64,000 bases of DNA from UBA6107 sp034430175 (GCA_034430175.1 DAOUFI010000025.1:62001-126000); one strand, 5' to 3'; shown: positions 40,556 to 50,109, counted from the stretch's first letter. Made by a program: numbers and translations. Notes: generated by a model from the letters alone, not told the origin.

Positions 40556-42126
40556 TATTTACTCTCAATCTTGTTTTCATCCAGACGGAAATAGAGGTCG
40601 CCAAGGTGAATTGACCATGGTTGTGAGAAAAGCAAGGAGATTATCGGGGAGGGAGGGCAACGCTTAACAAGATTTACTGCAGAATACAATTCCTGTGCGT
40701 GAATTTGCCCCTGGGGATTGAGCTTGGAAAGTTCACGCATCATGTTGATTACAATCTTTTCAAGAGAGGGTTTCGTTTTCTGATATTTTTCCCAGATCGA
40801 ATCAACAGCCTTGCAATCAGAGATCACAATTGCCATTCGTTCATCAAAAGAAGAATTAATAGTATGTTTGAGGAGAGCGAAAACATATCCACCATCAGCT
40901 CCGACCAGGAAAGTTTTCATCCACTCTTTGGTTGTGTGTTTTTTATCAGCCTGAACAATGATCTCACCAGGGATTTCACCTCGCTTAAGGTGTATCAGAC
41001 TGCCAGGAATGAAGCCTTCTTCTTGATACCAATTTTTCAAGCCATAAACATATCTTGCGGGTCGAACCACCCAACCGTTAAACAAAACGCCAGTTAACCC
41101 ATTCTTGAAGGTAAATTTCACATGCGGCGTCTCATAGGCAGTGGGAAATAGTTTCTTTAACTTATTGGTAAGCGGCAATGTTCCAGCGCGCCAATGTGGA
41201 TAAGTAAGGCTGATCGTTACTTCGTCTACTTGACCGGATGACGATCCCGGTTCAAGTTCATCGTTGAATTCCGGGCCAAAATCGGAAAACTTCTTCAACT
41301 CCTCCGGGATTTCAGCAATAGTATCAGAATATTTCAATGTGAATGGTACGTTTTGCACTTCATCCGGCTCAAATCGTTTTAAGAACCATAATGTCTCGCC
41401 GGCTGGGCCAACTTCGTCAAAACGTGTATCTTCTTGAAGCGCATAGTTCAAAGAAAACTCAGTAAGGTTGGCATTGACATCCGTGGGAAGCTCGATCTGC
41501 TTTATCAACTCAGAGCTGAGCATTGGACCGCCCTCGGCCATTTCAAGAACTGCCTCAGCAAGGTTGAGATGCCCGACACCAACATCGACTAGTAAAGAAC
41601 GGGGAAAATAATTCCCACCAATATTAATTAATTCGTCATTATTTTCTAAAAGCGAGGTAAGTTTTACGGATAATGCTTCACCATACTTCAATTCCACTTG
41701 ATCGGGATTAAAGGATTCATCCGTAGCTTCTAGGGGTTGAAAATCATTCAATTTATGAACTGGCAGGTTGCTGGCAAAAGAAACAATCTCCTCAGGAGAA
41801 AATTCAACTACAATCACTTCCATTTCTGGGTATTCTGGATTATTACCAGATCGGACCTCTATCACTTTCCCTTTTTGGTAATTGCGGTGGGGAAAAACAA
41901 GCGACTGGCCTTTTTTAAAGCTGTCTTTTGGGAAATATGAGGTACCTTCAGATTTTCGCGATTGAAGTAAGTGAGCTTTTTCGGTGGAGATTCGGTGCTC
42001 GATCAGAAATCTGGTCAATGCGGTAATTGGTAGTGGTGTTTCGATTTCCAAAAGGTGGTTATAAATGCTTTCTATATCTTTATTAGAAAATTCCAGATTC
42101 TGCCAGTATGATTCAGTTAAGTTCAT
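40555..42126 (-). CDS. Uncharacterised multidomain protein with winged-helix-like segments
   Basis: A 523-residue protein of no recognised family. The first 50 residues resemble a small helical HTH (IETPLPITALTRFLIEHRIS). Residues about 68-115 look like an SH3/KOW-type barrel (KKGQSLVFPHRNYQKGKVIE). Residues about 180-250 resemble a HARE-type winged helix (LNLAEAVLEMAEGGPMLSSE and LNYALQEDTRFDEVG). Residues 300-420 are beta-rich. There is no signal peptide or membrane helix. It is followed directly by a small gene that also has a winged-helix-like end. It could be a regulator or RNA-polymerase-associated factor; this is only inference. Confidence 0.75.
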   Translation of the reverse strand: MNLTESYWQNLEFSNKDIESIYNHLLEIETPLPITALTRFLIEHRISTEKAHLLQSRKSEGTSYFPKDSFKKGQSLVFPHRNYQKGKVIEVRSGNNPEYPEMEVIVVEFSPEEIVSFASNLPVHKLNDFQPLEATDESFNPDQVELKYGEALSVKLTSLLENNDELINIGGNYFPRSLLVDVGVGHLNLAEAVLEMAEGGPMLSSELIKQIELPTDVNANLTEFSLNYALQEDTRFDEVGPAGETLWFLKRFEPDEVQNVPFTLKYSDTIAEIPEELKKFSDFGPEFNDELEPGSSSGQVDEVTISLTYPHWRAGTLPLTNKLKKLFPTAYETPHVKFTFKNGLTGVLFNGWVVRPARYVYGLKNWYQEEGFIPGSLIHLKRGEIPGEIIVQADKKHTTKEWMKTFLVGADGGYVFALLKHTINSSFDERMAIVISDCKAVDSIWEKYQKTKPSLEKIVINMMRELSKLNPQGQIHAQELYSAVNLVKRCPPSPIISLLFSQPWSIHLGDLYFRLDENKIESK

Positions 42127-42188
42127 GCGGATGTTCCTATAAAATTCTTATCTTATCTGCAATTATACCTTATTGCATAATCGGCTTA

Positions 42189-43601
42189 TCAAGGATATTC
42201 GTTATACAACCATTCCACCGGATCGACTTGTACTCCGTTGACCCAGATTTCCCAATGGAGGTGCGCGCCAGCATTAACAAAACCAGCCGAATCATCGACC
42301 CTGCCTGTATGACCGACTTTGCCGATTACCTGACCAGCAACGACATGATCTCCAACATTAACGTTAATCTCGGATTGATGGAAATATGCTGTGTAGATTC
42401 CCCAACCATGGTCAATAATCGTTGCATTTCCGCGAATCTCAAGTAGACCAGTGTAAACTACTATACCATCAGCAGCAGCATAGATGTCAAGACCTTCTCC
42501 GCCATCAAAATCAATGCCAGCATGAAAACTAGTGTACGCTCCGTCGTTGTAATTACGTCTCTCACCAAAGCCAGCATTAGTGTCACAATAAACACTGGGG
42601 CAGGTCATTATTCCAGACCAATATCGATCCGTGGTAAATTTTGATGTATATGACCTAACAAGTTCTTCTTCGGGGTTGACGACTGCCGGATCAATTGTAG
42701 CCGGATCGACATAAAGAGGATCAGCTTCAGAATAATCTCCACTGATCAAGAGAACAGATTGCTCGAAAGAAAATGACGTTCCGTCATCATAAGTACCGGA
42801 AATGTAAAAAGTGGACAAACCGGTAGTTGCTATCGCACTGACGCCCTGAAGTGAGATTTGCTTTCCATCTTGCAGTGTCGCGAAATTTAGGGGCATTCCG
42901 TTCAATGAACCTGATAAAGTTACAGGTTTATCTGATGTGACTGAAATTTCAAAAGTCTTCCCTTGTTTTAATGGAAGAGGTGAAATACTGACATCAGATA
43001 AACCAGGATCAACAGGGCTGACCCGCTTGGTCGAATCGCTGCTTTGAAGGTAGATTAGATCAGAGGGCAAAACGGAGGAATTACCGCTTCGATTATTCTG
43101 ATTTAATATGTTCCAGGTGTTTGTCCCATTAATGGCAGCCAATTCCAGTAATGAAGTCGATGGAGAAATTTTTGAAACAAGCACACGAGAGTCACTGTTA
43201 TTTGTAAAAAGAACTAGAAGAGGAGTTCCTACATAAATTTGATTTGGGCTAGTGATGTGATTTAGTTTTAAAAATAATTCTGAATCCATCTGGTATTTTG
43301 ATAGAAGATTATCGTATGTTTCGCCAAGGTCAACCACTTTCTTATCTATTGTACCGGTCATTCCCTGGAGACTCGGAATGTACAAGGTTGTGCCCGGAAA
43401 GATGGAATCAGGGTTGGTAATGTTGTTAAACACTTCCAATTCATCGATGGTTATACCGAATAATTGAGCAATTTCGTATAGAGTATCACCATCCTGGACA
43501 ATATAAACAGGATATTGTCCGGGGTCTTGTGCATGCACCGGAATTATCTGGGTGGTTATTATAATTAAGGAAAGAAATAATGCTATAGATCTATTTTTCA
43601 T
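42189..43601 (-). CDS. Secreted LysM and M23 peptidase (murein hydrolase-type)
   Basis: A 470-residue exported protein. The signal peptide is SIALFLSLIIITTQIIPVHA. LysM domains follow: VYIVQDGDTLYEIAQLFGI (about 33-76), and two weaker ones near 85-130 and 140-185. An Ig-like region covers about 200-290. The C-terminal M23 LytM domain has FHAGIDFDGGEGLDIYAAAD, GWGIYTAYFH and AHLHWEIWVNG, the HxxxD and HxH zinc ligands. It should cut or bind peptidoglycan outside the membrane. The start overlaps the DUF192 gene by 11 nt. Confidence 0.93.
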   Translation of the reverse strand: MKNRSIALFLSLIIITTQIIPVHAQDPGQYPVYIVQDGDTLYEIAQLFGITIDELEVFNNITNPDSIFPGTTLYIPSLQGMTGTIDKKVVDLGETYDNLLSKYQMDSELFLKLNHITSPNQIYVGTPLLVLFTNNSDSRVLVSKISPSTSLLELAAINGTNTWNILNQNNRSGNSSVLPSDLIYLQSSDSTKRVSPVDPGLSDVSISPLPLKQGKTFEISVTSDKPVTLSGSLNGMPLNFATLQDGKQISLQGVSAIATTGLSTFYISGTYDDGTSFSFEQSVLLISGDYSEADPLYVDPATIDPAVVNPEEELVRSYTSKFTTDRYWSGIMTCPSVYCDTNAGFGERRNYNDGAYTSFHAGIDFDGGEGLDIYAAADGIVVYTGLLEIRGNATIIDHGWGIYTAYFHQSEINVNVGDHVVAGQVIGKVGHTGRVDDSAGFVNAGAHLHWEIWVNGVQVDPVEWLYNEYP

Positions 43602-43959
43602 TTGAAAAGCTTAATTGATCGCCAATATGAAAATCATTTATATGACTTGAATTCAATTCTAAAACATATTGTGCGGGTTTTTTCGGCAAATACGCAAGAT
43701 GCCACTTTTTGGCATAGACAACATCCACAACCTGCTTTTTTGAATTGATCCAAACAGTCGTGATATCAAAATTCATGAATAGCATATGTATCGAAGTATT
43801 GATACGACTTTCGACACTATCGACTAAAATAATACCTGTGCCATCCGGTATTGAAGGAACAAACATCAACCCTTTTAATTTTGAGAAGAAGGATTGACAC
43901 CAAGTTACTGAGATTTTAATTTCTGGCTGATTATTATTGATAATGAAGATTGTTTTCAT
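43591..43959 (-). CDS. DUF192 family protein
   Basis: A 122-residue protein with the DUF192 pattern: SKLKGLMFVP, NTSIHMLFMNFDI and VWINSKKQVVDV, ending AQYVLELNSSHINDFHIGDQ. Many DUF192 proteins have a signal peptide; this one does not show a clear one. Function is unknown. Its 3' end overlaps the LysM-M23 gene start, so the two are probably co-expressed. It is divergent from exonuclease III with only 38 nt between. Confidence 0.85.
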   Translation of the reverse strand: MKTIFIINNNQPEIKISVTWCQSFFSKLKGLMFVPSIPDGTGIILVDSVESRINTSIHMLFMNFDITTVWINSKKQVVDVVYAKKWHLAYLPKKPAQYVLELNSSHINDFHIGDQLSFSNEK

Positions 43960-43997
43960 ATATTTGACTAGTTTACCACAGGGAAAAAAGAGTGACC

Positions 43998-44774
43998 ATG
44001 AAAATTACAACCTGGAATGTTAATGGATATAGAGCGGTACTAAAAAAAGGATTTAAAGAGATAATTTCTCAACTAAACCCTGATATTTTATGTTTACAGG
44101 AAATCAAAGTGAAAACAGAGCAGTTGACGCCGGAAGAAAGAGAGATTCCTGGATATAACGCGTTATGGAATCCGGCTGAGAGACCGGGATATAGTGGCGT
44201 AGCTTTGTTTTACAAGAAAAAGGAATTCAAAAATAGATTTGGATTGGGAAAAGATGAATTTGATATCGAGGGAAGAGTGATTAATATTGATATCGGAAAT
44301 ATTTCATTATTCAATATCTATTTTCCGAATGGTCAAAGGGGGAAAGACAGAGTTGCTTTTAAACTTCGTTTTTATGAAGAATTGTTGAATCAATGTAATG
44401 AGTTGCATAAGCAGGGTAGGCAGATCATTATTACTGGCGATTTTAATACTGCACACAACGAGATTGATCTGGCGAACCCCAAAGAAAATGCTGAGACTTC
44501 AGGTTTTCTTCCTGAGGAGAGAGTTTGGATCGACCATTTTATTGATCACGGATTTTCTGACGCTTACCGAGAACGTTATCCGGATAAAATCCAATACACT
44601 TGGTGGACTTATCGAGTTAACGCCCGCGCAAGGGGGATCGGCTGGAGACTCGACTACTATTTGATTTCAAAGGAATTAATGTCATCAGTGGAAGATATAA
44701 TCATCCATGATGAAATAATGGGTTCAGATCATTGTCCTGTCTCGTTGATATTGGATGATGCGCGAATTCGCTAG
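43998..44774 (+). CDS. xth: Exodeoxyribonuclease III (AP endonuclease, Xth)
   Basis: A 258-residue metal-dependent nuclease of base-excision repair. TWNVNGYRAVLKKGF, LCLQEIKV (catalytic Glu), RPGYSGVALFYKKK, ITGDFNTAHNEIDL (Asp/Asn), GWRLDYYLIS and the final SDHCPVSL (Asp-His) are all present, so it looks active. The ATG is used in preference to a GTG two codons before it; a purine-rich AAAGAG precedes it. An endonuclease IV-like gene lies about 1 kb away on the other strand. Confidence 0.95.
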   Translation: MKITTWNVNGYRAVLKKGFKEIISQLNPDILCLQEIKVKTEQLTPEEREIPGYNALWNPAERPGYSGVALFYKKKEFKNRFGLGKDEFDIEGRVINIDIGNISLFNIYFPNGQRGKDRVAFKLRFYEELLNQCNELHKQGRQIIITGDFNTAHNEIDLANPKENAETSGFLPEERVWIDHFIDHGFSDAYRERYPDKIQYTWWTYRVNARARGIGWRLDYYLISKELMSSVEDIIIHDEIMGSDHCPVSLILDDARIR

Positions 44775-44782
44775 TTTTCATG

Positions 44783-44788
44783 TATAAT
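44783..44788 (+). promoter_or_regulatory. Candidate -10 of the response regulator gene
   Basis: A perfect TATAAT lies 33 nt before the response regulator ATG and 8 nt after the exonuclease III stop. AAAGGA precedes the ATG. No matching -35 box is evident. Confidence 0.45.
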
Positions 44789-44821
44789 TAATAATAAGTT
44801 GTCTGACAAAGAAAGGATCAA

Positions 44822-45475
44822 ATGACAAAGCAACGATTGTTGATTGTTGACGATCATGAGGTCGTTAGGCTTGGTCTTAAGGCATTATTGCAGAGATATC
44901 CGCAATTTGAAGTGGTTGGAGAAGCGGGTACCGCGAAAGAAGCGATCGATCTTACAACCAGAATCAAACCAGATGTTGTTTTAATGGATATTCGACTGCC
45001 TGGCACCTCTGGAATTGAGGCTTGCGAAGAGATCACTAAAACTCACCCTGATGTGAAAGTGATCATCCTGACTTCATATGCTGAAGATGAAATGCTGTTC
45101 TCAGCGATTAGAGCTGGAGCTTCAGGTTATGTTCTTAAGCAGATCGGCGGTGAGGATTTGATCAAAGCGATCGAATCCGTGGAGAGGGGAGAAGCTTTAT
45201 TGGATCCTGCTGTCACCCAACGGGTATTCCAGGAAGTCAGGCGAGCAGTAAAAGAAGAAGAAGCTTCTGCGTTTGCGAATCTGAGTACACAGGAAAAACA
45301 TGTATTATTACTGGTGGCTGAAGGAAGAACAAATCGAGAAATTGCCAAGGAACTATATCTGGGAGAAGGTACAGTTCGTAATTATGTAAGCAGCATTTTA
45401 TGTAAACTGGGAGTCAGCAATCGGGCTGAAGCCGCGGCTTACGCAGTAGAACATAATTTGAAGGAATGCATATAA
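44822..45475 (+). CDS. NarL/LuxR-type response regulator (orphan)
   Basis: A 217-residue two-domain regulator. The receiver has the acidic pair DDHEVV at 10-11, phosphoacceptor Asp56 in VVLMDIRLPG, the Thr of ILTSYAEDE, and Lys106 in GYVLKQIGG. The LuxR-type HTH is LSTQEKHVLLLVAEGRTNRE through NYVSSILCKLGVSNRAEAA. No histidine kinase gene adjoins it, so its partner is elsewhere. It ends 4 nt from the convergent endonuclease IV-like gene. Confidence 0.93.
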   Translation: MTKQRLLIVDDHEVVRLGLKALLQRYPQFEVVGEAGTAKEAIDLTTRIKPDVVLMDIRLPGTSGIEACEEITKTHPDVKVIILTSYAEDEMLFSAIRAGASGYVLKQIGGEDLIKAIESVERGEALLDPAVTQRVFQEVRRAVKEEEASAFANLSTQEKHVLLLVAEGRTNREIAKELYLGEGTVRNYVSSILCKLGVSNRAEAAAYAVEHNLKECI

Positions 45476-45479
45476 CCGA

Positions 45480-46316
45480 TCAAATAGAGTTCCATAACTC
45501 ATGCATATAAATCGCGTCTTCTTCCATTATCGGACTCTCACACAAGATCCGACCCTGGCAGGAGGCGCTTTTTAGGACTGAAAAAAGCTCGGAAAGAAGT
45601 AAATCGGATTCACGTAAAGGAAGATGATTGCGTTCTCCCTTATCGGAATACTCGATTCCACTTAAATGAATATGAATTGCGCGTAGCGAATCTTCCCCTA
45701 AAATTTTTGAGTATTTTTCAATTAGTGATTCCCATTCTGATGTGGAATTTACAGAACCATCCCCTGGTCGGGCATGTAAGTGCGCAAAATCAAGGCAGGG
45801 AAAAACCCCTTCAATCGATCTGCTCATTTCTAACACATCATCAAATGAACCCAGCAAGGCAGATTTTCCCATGGTCTCAGGTCGTAAAATGACAAAATTA
45901 TTTTGAGATCGCAATTCGAACATACAATCCTCAAGGCGAGGGATGGCTTTTTTCAATACTTCGATTGCTGGTGTCCCAAAGTACGAACCTGGATGAAAAA
46001 TAATGTCTGTAGCTCCGGCAAGATTGCCAAAATATGCTGCGTCCATAAGGCGTTTTCGAGACTTCGGCCATTCTTCATCCGTGCTATTCAAATTGATGAA
46101 ATATGGAGCGTGCACGCTCAAAGATACGTTGTTCACCTTGGCCGCATTTTTGATTGAAAGACAGGTTTCTTCACTGACGCGGACAGATTGTACCCATCCC
46201 AATTCAAAGGCATGAAGACCGAGAGACGCCAAGGTCTGTATAGCACCAACACTCCCACCAGGTTTCTTAGGTGTGGAAATTGGAGCACCGACTGTTCCGA
46301 AGATGAAATCGCTCAT
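45480..46316 (-). CDS. Endonuclease IV-like TIM-barrel protein
   Basis: A 278-residue protein of the AP endonuclease family 2 / xylose isomerase-like fold. Metal ligands map to SVHAPYFINL, IIFHPGSYFG, LRPETMGK, PCLDFAHLHARPG, IHIHLSGIEYSDKGERNHLP and LCESPIMEED. The GERNH form replaces the DRHE of E. coli Nfo, as in many archaeal-type members. Expected role is cleavage at abasic sites, but a sugar epimerase-like role cannot be excluded. It ends the long minus operon with ybeY and dgkA. Confidence 0.85.
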   Translation of the reverse strand: MSDFIFGTVGAPISTPKKPGGSVGAIQTLASLGLHAFELGWVQSVRVSEETCLSIKNAAKVNNVSLSVHAPYFINLNSTDEEWPKSRKRLMDAAYFGNLAGATDIIFHPGSYFGTPAIEVLKKAIPRLEDCMFELRSQNNFVILRPETMGKSALLGSFDDVLEMSRSIEGVFPCLDFAHLHARPGDGSVNSTSEWESLIEKYSKILGEDSLRAIHIHLSGIEYSDKGERNHLPLRESDLLLSELFSVLKSASCQGRILCESPIMEEDAIYMHELWNSI

Positions 46317-46322
46317 TCTGCC

Positions 46323-46703
46323 TCAAAAAATAGATCTGAAAACAATAATCAACTTAGGGATAAAGATTATCAGCCCTACTATGGCAGCAGTAATGGATGC
46401 TACCAAAACAGATGAAGCCGCGCAATCTTTAGCTATCTTTGCCAGAATATGATACTCAGGACTGGCCAGATCGGTTAATTTTTCGATCGCTGTATTCAAA
46501 CATTCCGTAGCCCAAACGACCCCGATTGATATCACTATCGCCACCCATTGCAAAGGCATGAGTTTGAAGAATATTCCCAATAAAAGTACCAGGATGGTTA
46601 TTAATGTATGAATCTTTGCATTTCTTTGAGTTTTAAAAACGTAAGCTATACCATGAAACGCGTTCTTAAAGGCATCGATAAGGGACGGATTACGGTAATT
46701 CAA
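46323..46703 (-). CDS. dgkA: Diacylglycerol/undecaprenol kinase (DgkA type)
   Basis: A 126-residue membrane kinase with three transmembrane helices. FKNAFHGIAYVFKTQRNAKI, the signature VVWATECLNTAIEKLTDL (with VVWA-type lead-in) and AKIAKDCAASSVLVASITAA are typical of the Gram-positive-type undecaprenol kinase group. It recycles undecaprenol for wall synthesis. The start is TTG immediately after the ybeY stop (TAATTG), with GGAG 8 nt upstream. It shares the operon with ybeY and pgpH. Confidence 0.93.
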   Translation of the reverse strand: MNYRNPSLIDAFKNAFHGIAYVFKTQRNAKIHTLITILVLLLGIFFKLMPLQWVAIVISIGVVWATECLNTAIEKLTDLASPEYHILAKIAKDCAASSVLVASITAAIVGLIIFIPKLIIVFRSIF

Positions 46704-47153
46704 TTATTCATCTCCAGAAAATTTATCCATTTCGATACCAAGAGAATGAAGATATTTTACTTGTTCGGTCCACATTAGTTTTTTTTCTGATTCGTTCGAA
46801 TGATCAAAGCCACGTAAATGTAATATCCCGTGGATTACTAACATTGCTACTTCAGATAATACAGAATTTCCCGCGTTTGCTGACTGTTCAAGAACGCGAG
46901 GATATGAAATCACTATATCACCTAAATAGTGCGCTCCTGTTTCGGGATCAATTTCATCGGAGGAAAAAGATAAAACATCTGTAGGACGATCTACCTGGCG
47001 ATATTCTAAATTAAGGTCATGAATATATTGATCATTGCAAAAGACAATAGAAATCTCTTCACTTTCGGGATCAAGTATCAATTGCGCAGCTTTAAGGGCA
47101 ATCGCTTCAATTTCAGGAAATTTTTCGAGTTCAAAAAAATCTATGGTAACCAT
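46704..47153 (-). CDS. ybeY: rRNA maturation endoribonuclease YbeY
   Basis: A 149-residue zinc-dependent RNase acting in 16S rRNA 3'-end maturation and ribosome quality control. The metal motif HGILHLRGFDHSN gives the three-His site. RQVDRPTDVLSFS and YLGDIVISYP are typical. The ATG giving MVTIDFFELEK is preferred to a TTG two codons earlier, with AGG 9 nt upstream. The pgpH-ybeY-dgkA order is widely conserved. Confidence 0.95.
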   Translation of the reverse strand: MVTIDFFELEKFPEIEAIALKAAQLILDPESEEISIVFCNDQYIHDLNLEYRQVDRPTDVLSFSSDEIDPETGAHYLGDIVISYPRVLEQSANAGNSVLSEVAMLVIHGILHLRGFDHSNESEKKLMWTEQVKYLHSLGIEMDKFSGDE

Positions 47154-47168
47154 TCGCAATTACCTAAA

Positions 47169-49268
47169 TCACTTCTTTTTCACTTTTACGTCAACTTCAG
47201 GGTATTTAAGACGAGGGTGGTGAATATTTTGTAAGACTCTGAAAAAAGTATCAGAAATTATCTTAATATCACGCAGGGTCATAGGCGAATCGTCTAATTG
47301 ACCTTCTTGAACACTGGTGTCAATTACTTTTTTTATGATTAACCTCAGATCCTCATCAGTTTTTGGTAATTCAGCACGTGCTTTTGCTTCACATCCATCA
47401 GCGAGCATTAAAATCGCTGTTTCTTTTGTCCTTGGTTTGGGGCCAGGATAAACAAACTCGGATTTATCGATTTTCTCAGGAGATTTTTTTGATAATTCAA
47501 GCGCGCGGCAATATTGATATTTTGTCACTGAAGTCCCGTGGTGTTCAAGAATAAAATCACGTATACGAGGGGGAAGACGGTATTTTTCGCTCAAAGCAAC
47601 CCCATCTTTTACATGATTGATGATGACCTCCGCCGCGACAGCGGGTTTCATATCATCGTGCGAATCAATATTCCCTGGCACCTGGTTTTCAATGAAAAAT
47701 TGTGGGTTTTTCGCTTTTCCACAATCGTGAAATAAGGCACCAACACGCGTGAGCACAGGATCTGCGCCAATTGCCTCCGCGCCTTGTTCTGCCAGATTGG
47801 CAACCTGGAGAGAATGTTGGTAAGTTCCGGGGGCGTTTTGAAGAATATATTGAAGCAGAGGATGATCTGGACGTGAAATCTCGATAAGATGCAAGGGGTT
47901 CGATAATCCTAATGCTTGAGCAAATATATATTGCACCAATAAGGCAATACTGGCACTCGAAAAGCCATTCATAAAGGTGACACCGAACAGAGTAACCATT
48001 CCAAGCCAATCAGTCGAATTATCGATGTATCTGAAAGCAGCAATAACAGTACAGCCTGTTAATGATAACCATATACCAGCAGTGAAGAAACTTGACACCT
48101 TTTTCCCTCTACCAATTGTTAAAGAACCGATCAAGCTTGAGAAGAGATAAAATGCTGCTAATTCGAAAGAATTGGAAAGGCCAAAAGTGGCAAGAACGCT
48201 TAATAGAAGCGAAAAAATTATGGAGGCTTCAAGATTAAAAAGAGTGGCCGTGATCAAACCAAAAGCAGCCATCGGGAAAAAATATGGCAATACGGTACGG
48301 TTGGGAATTAGCACTCGAGCCGAAACTAAGAACACAATGAATAAAAACGACAGCAATGTGAGACTACGCAGGTCATCCAACAATGCATGATGACGCCGTC
48401 TGAAGTAGATAATCACAAAACAAAACATCAATAAAACGATTAAGGATGTTGATATTAGCTCTGTGACTCGGTTTTCTTTTTCAATAAATCCAAAAAATTC
48501 TAGAGCTTCATATTGTTTTGCGTCTATTATCTGACCTCGAAGCACGATCGATTGCCCGTTGATATATGTCGCATTTACCGGCTTTACGGTTTCCATCACG
48601 CGTGCTTTTTCTAAATTGGTCAATTCTTCAGAATAAACGCTGTTGGCGATGATGTATGGGGTAACAATTTCAGTAATCAATGAAGATTCAGTAGCTGAGA
48701 AAGAGAGATCAATTAAATTGGGAACATCAGCTTGATTCTCAGCAACCTCATAATCACGTATGTTATTTTGCATCACCTTTTTCAATACATCAATGCTTTC
48801 TTGCTGGATATCGGACCAGCGAGAATCGCTAACCGTGGTTAAGTATTCGATGGAATCCGCTGAAAATGTGACTGAGCTAATCGATGAAAGATCATTGACT
48901 TTTTGCTCTTTGGATGAAAATTCATCAGATCGAACTGTTGAAATGTAATTAAAAAGAACATTCATTTTATCGACCTGACCACGAGTGATCATTGGATCAG
49001 ATCGAAGATAAACAGGTGGAACAGAATCCGCGGCTTTTTGTTTAGCTTCTGAAGTCAGAACAACGCTTTCAAATGTCGCTGTGTAAGGAGCATTGATATC
49101 CGATAAGGCAACAGAGCCGATGGAAATTTGGTATGTACTTGGACGAAGCGCAATGGGTAAGGCGAGTGCTCCAAAGGTAATTAATGATGTGACAACTAAT
49201 AATATCGCGCGGAATAAATTGCGCGAGCCACTTGTAGTAAAAGGTTTCCTGGCCGTTTTATCCGTCAC
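47169..49268 (-). CDS. pgpH: 7TM-HD cyclic-di-AMP phosphodiesterase (PgpH family)
   Basis: A 699-residue membrane enzyme. After an N-terminal helix (IL-LVVTSLITFGALALPIAL), an extracytoplasmic 7TMR-HDED domain spans about 45-280. Seven helices follow (about 285-470), then a cytoplasmic HD domain with ALFHDCGKAKNPQFFIENQ and IREHHGT-like ILEHHGTSVTKY. The family hydrolyses cyclic-di-AMP to pApA. The start is GTG next to the yqeY stop. No diadenylate cyclase gene is in the window. Confidence 0.94.
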   Translation of the reverse strand: MTDKTARKPFTTSGSRNLFRAILLVVTSLITFGALALPIALRPSTYQISIGSVALSDINAPYTATFESVVLTSEAKQKAADSVPPVYLRSDPMITRGQVDKMNVLFNYISTVRSDEFSSKEQKVNDLSSISSVTFSADSIEYLTTVSDSRWSDIQQESIDVLKKVMQNNIRDYEVAENQADVPNLIDLSFSATESSLITEIVTPYIIANSVYSEELTNLEKARVMETVKPVNATYINGQSIVLRGQIIDAKQYEALEFFGFIEKENRVTELISTSLIVLLMFCFVIIYFRRRHHALLDDLRSLTLLSFLFIVFLVSARVLIPNRTVLPYFFPMAAFGLITATLFNLEASIIFSLLLSVLATFGLSNSFELAAFYLFSSLIGSLTIGRGKKVSSFFTAGIWLSLTGCTVIAAFRYIDNSTDWLGMVTLFGVTFMNGFSSASIALLVQYIFAQALGLSNPLHLIEISRPDHPLLQYILQNAPGTYQHSLQVANLAEQGAEAIGADPVLTRVGALFHDCGKAKNPQFFIENQVPGNIDSHDDMKPAVAAEVIINHVKDGVALSEKYRLPPRIRDFILEHHGTSVTKYQYCRALELSKKSPEKIDKSEFVYPGPKPRTKETAILMLADGCEAKARAELPKTDEDLRLIIKKVIDTSVQEGQLDDSPMTLRDIKIISDTFFRVLQNIHHPRLKYPEVDVKVKKK

Positions 49269-49269
49269 T

Positions 49270-49722
49270 TTATTTTTGTAATAGCTGTTTGACCATTGAA
49301 CTAATGCGATCGGATGATGCTCTTCCTTGAACCTGCGGAATGGTTAATTTCATCACTTTTCCCATGTCCGCTGGAGTTGATGCGCTGGTTTCTTTTATTA
49401 CGGCATCAATGATGGCCTTTAGTTCTTCGTCACTTAATTGCTTGGGGAGGAACTGTTCAAGAACTTTAATCTCTTTTTGGGTAGTATCAATAAGGTCCTG
49501 ACGACCACCTTTTATAAATTCCTGAATAGATTCGGCCCTCGATTTAATTTCCTTTTGAACAAGTGCTAAGATCGCCGTGTCATCCAATTCTTGTCTTTTC
49601 TCTACTTCTGCTAATTTCAAGTTAGTTAAAATCATGCGCATTGTATTACGTGATATTTCATCATGATTCTTCATTGATTCATGGAGTAGATCGTTAAATT
49701 TAGTCTTCAATTCTGATGGCAT
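49270..49722 (-). CDS. yqeY: GatB/YqeY domain protein
   Basis: A 150-residue helical protein of the YqeY family, which resembles the C-terminal tail domain of GatB. TMRMILTNLKLAEVEKRQEL, EIKVLEQFLPKQLSDEELKA, and the end MGKVMKLTIPQVQGRASSDR are typical. It may affect tRNA-dependent amidation or aminoacyl-tRNA quality. The ATG giving MPSELKTKF is used because AGGAG is 8 nt upstream; earlier ATGs are too close to it or lie beyond it. Confidence 0.93.
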   Translation of the reverse strand: MPSELKTKFNDLLHESMKNHDEISRNTMRMILTNLKLAEVEKRQELDDTAILALVQKEIKSRAESIQEFIKGGRQDLIDTTQKEIKVLEQFLPKQLSDEELKAIIDAVIKETSASTPADMGKVMKLTIPQVQGRASSDRISSMVKQLLQK

Positions 49723-49745
49723 AGTCATTTCTCCTTGATGAATTT

Positions 49746-50102
49746 TCATTCAACAGTTATTTTATCTTTAATTTGATCCAATATTACCTGTCCAATTCCG
49801 GGAATATACAAAAGATCATCAATGGATACAAATTTGCCATTCTTCTCACGAAAATCTACAATGGATTTCGCTTTTTCAATTCCAATTCCGGGGAGAGTAT
49901 CCAATTCTTCAACTGATGCAGTATTGATGTTCAATTTATTTTGTGAGTTTATTTCCAAAATGGCAGAATCTGATCTCTCGGAATATGTTGGTGAAATATA
50001 AGTTATTTCAGCAGGTTGTTTTGATTTCATGATCAAGAGACACAACCCGGAAAACACCAATCCGCATAGAACTCCGATCACGAATATCTGCCATTTTTTC
50101 AT
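49746..50102 (-). CDS. ComEA-like helix-hairpin-helix protein
   Basis: A 118-residue protein with one N-terminal transmembrane helix (QIFVIGVLCGLVFSGLCLLI). An extracytoplasmic ComEA-type HhH domain follows: LNINTASVEELDTLPGIGIE, AKSIVDFREKNGKFVSIDDL and IPGIGQVILDQI. It should bind double-stranded DNA at the cell surface, as in transformation. It lacks the SLBB domain of larger ComEA proteins. No comEC is next to it. Confidence 0.92.
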   Translation of the reverse strand: MKKWQIFVIGVLCGLVFSGLCLLIMKSKQPAEITYISPTYSERSDSAILEINSQNKLNINTASVEELDTLPGIGIEKAKSIVDFREKNGKFVSIDDLLYIPGIGQVILDQIKDKITVE

Positions 50103-50109
50103 AATCTAC

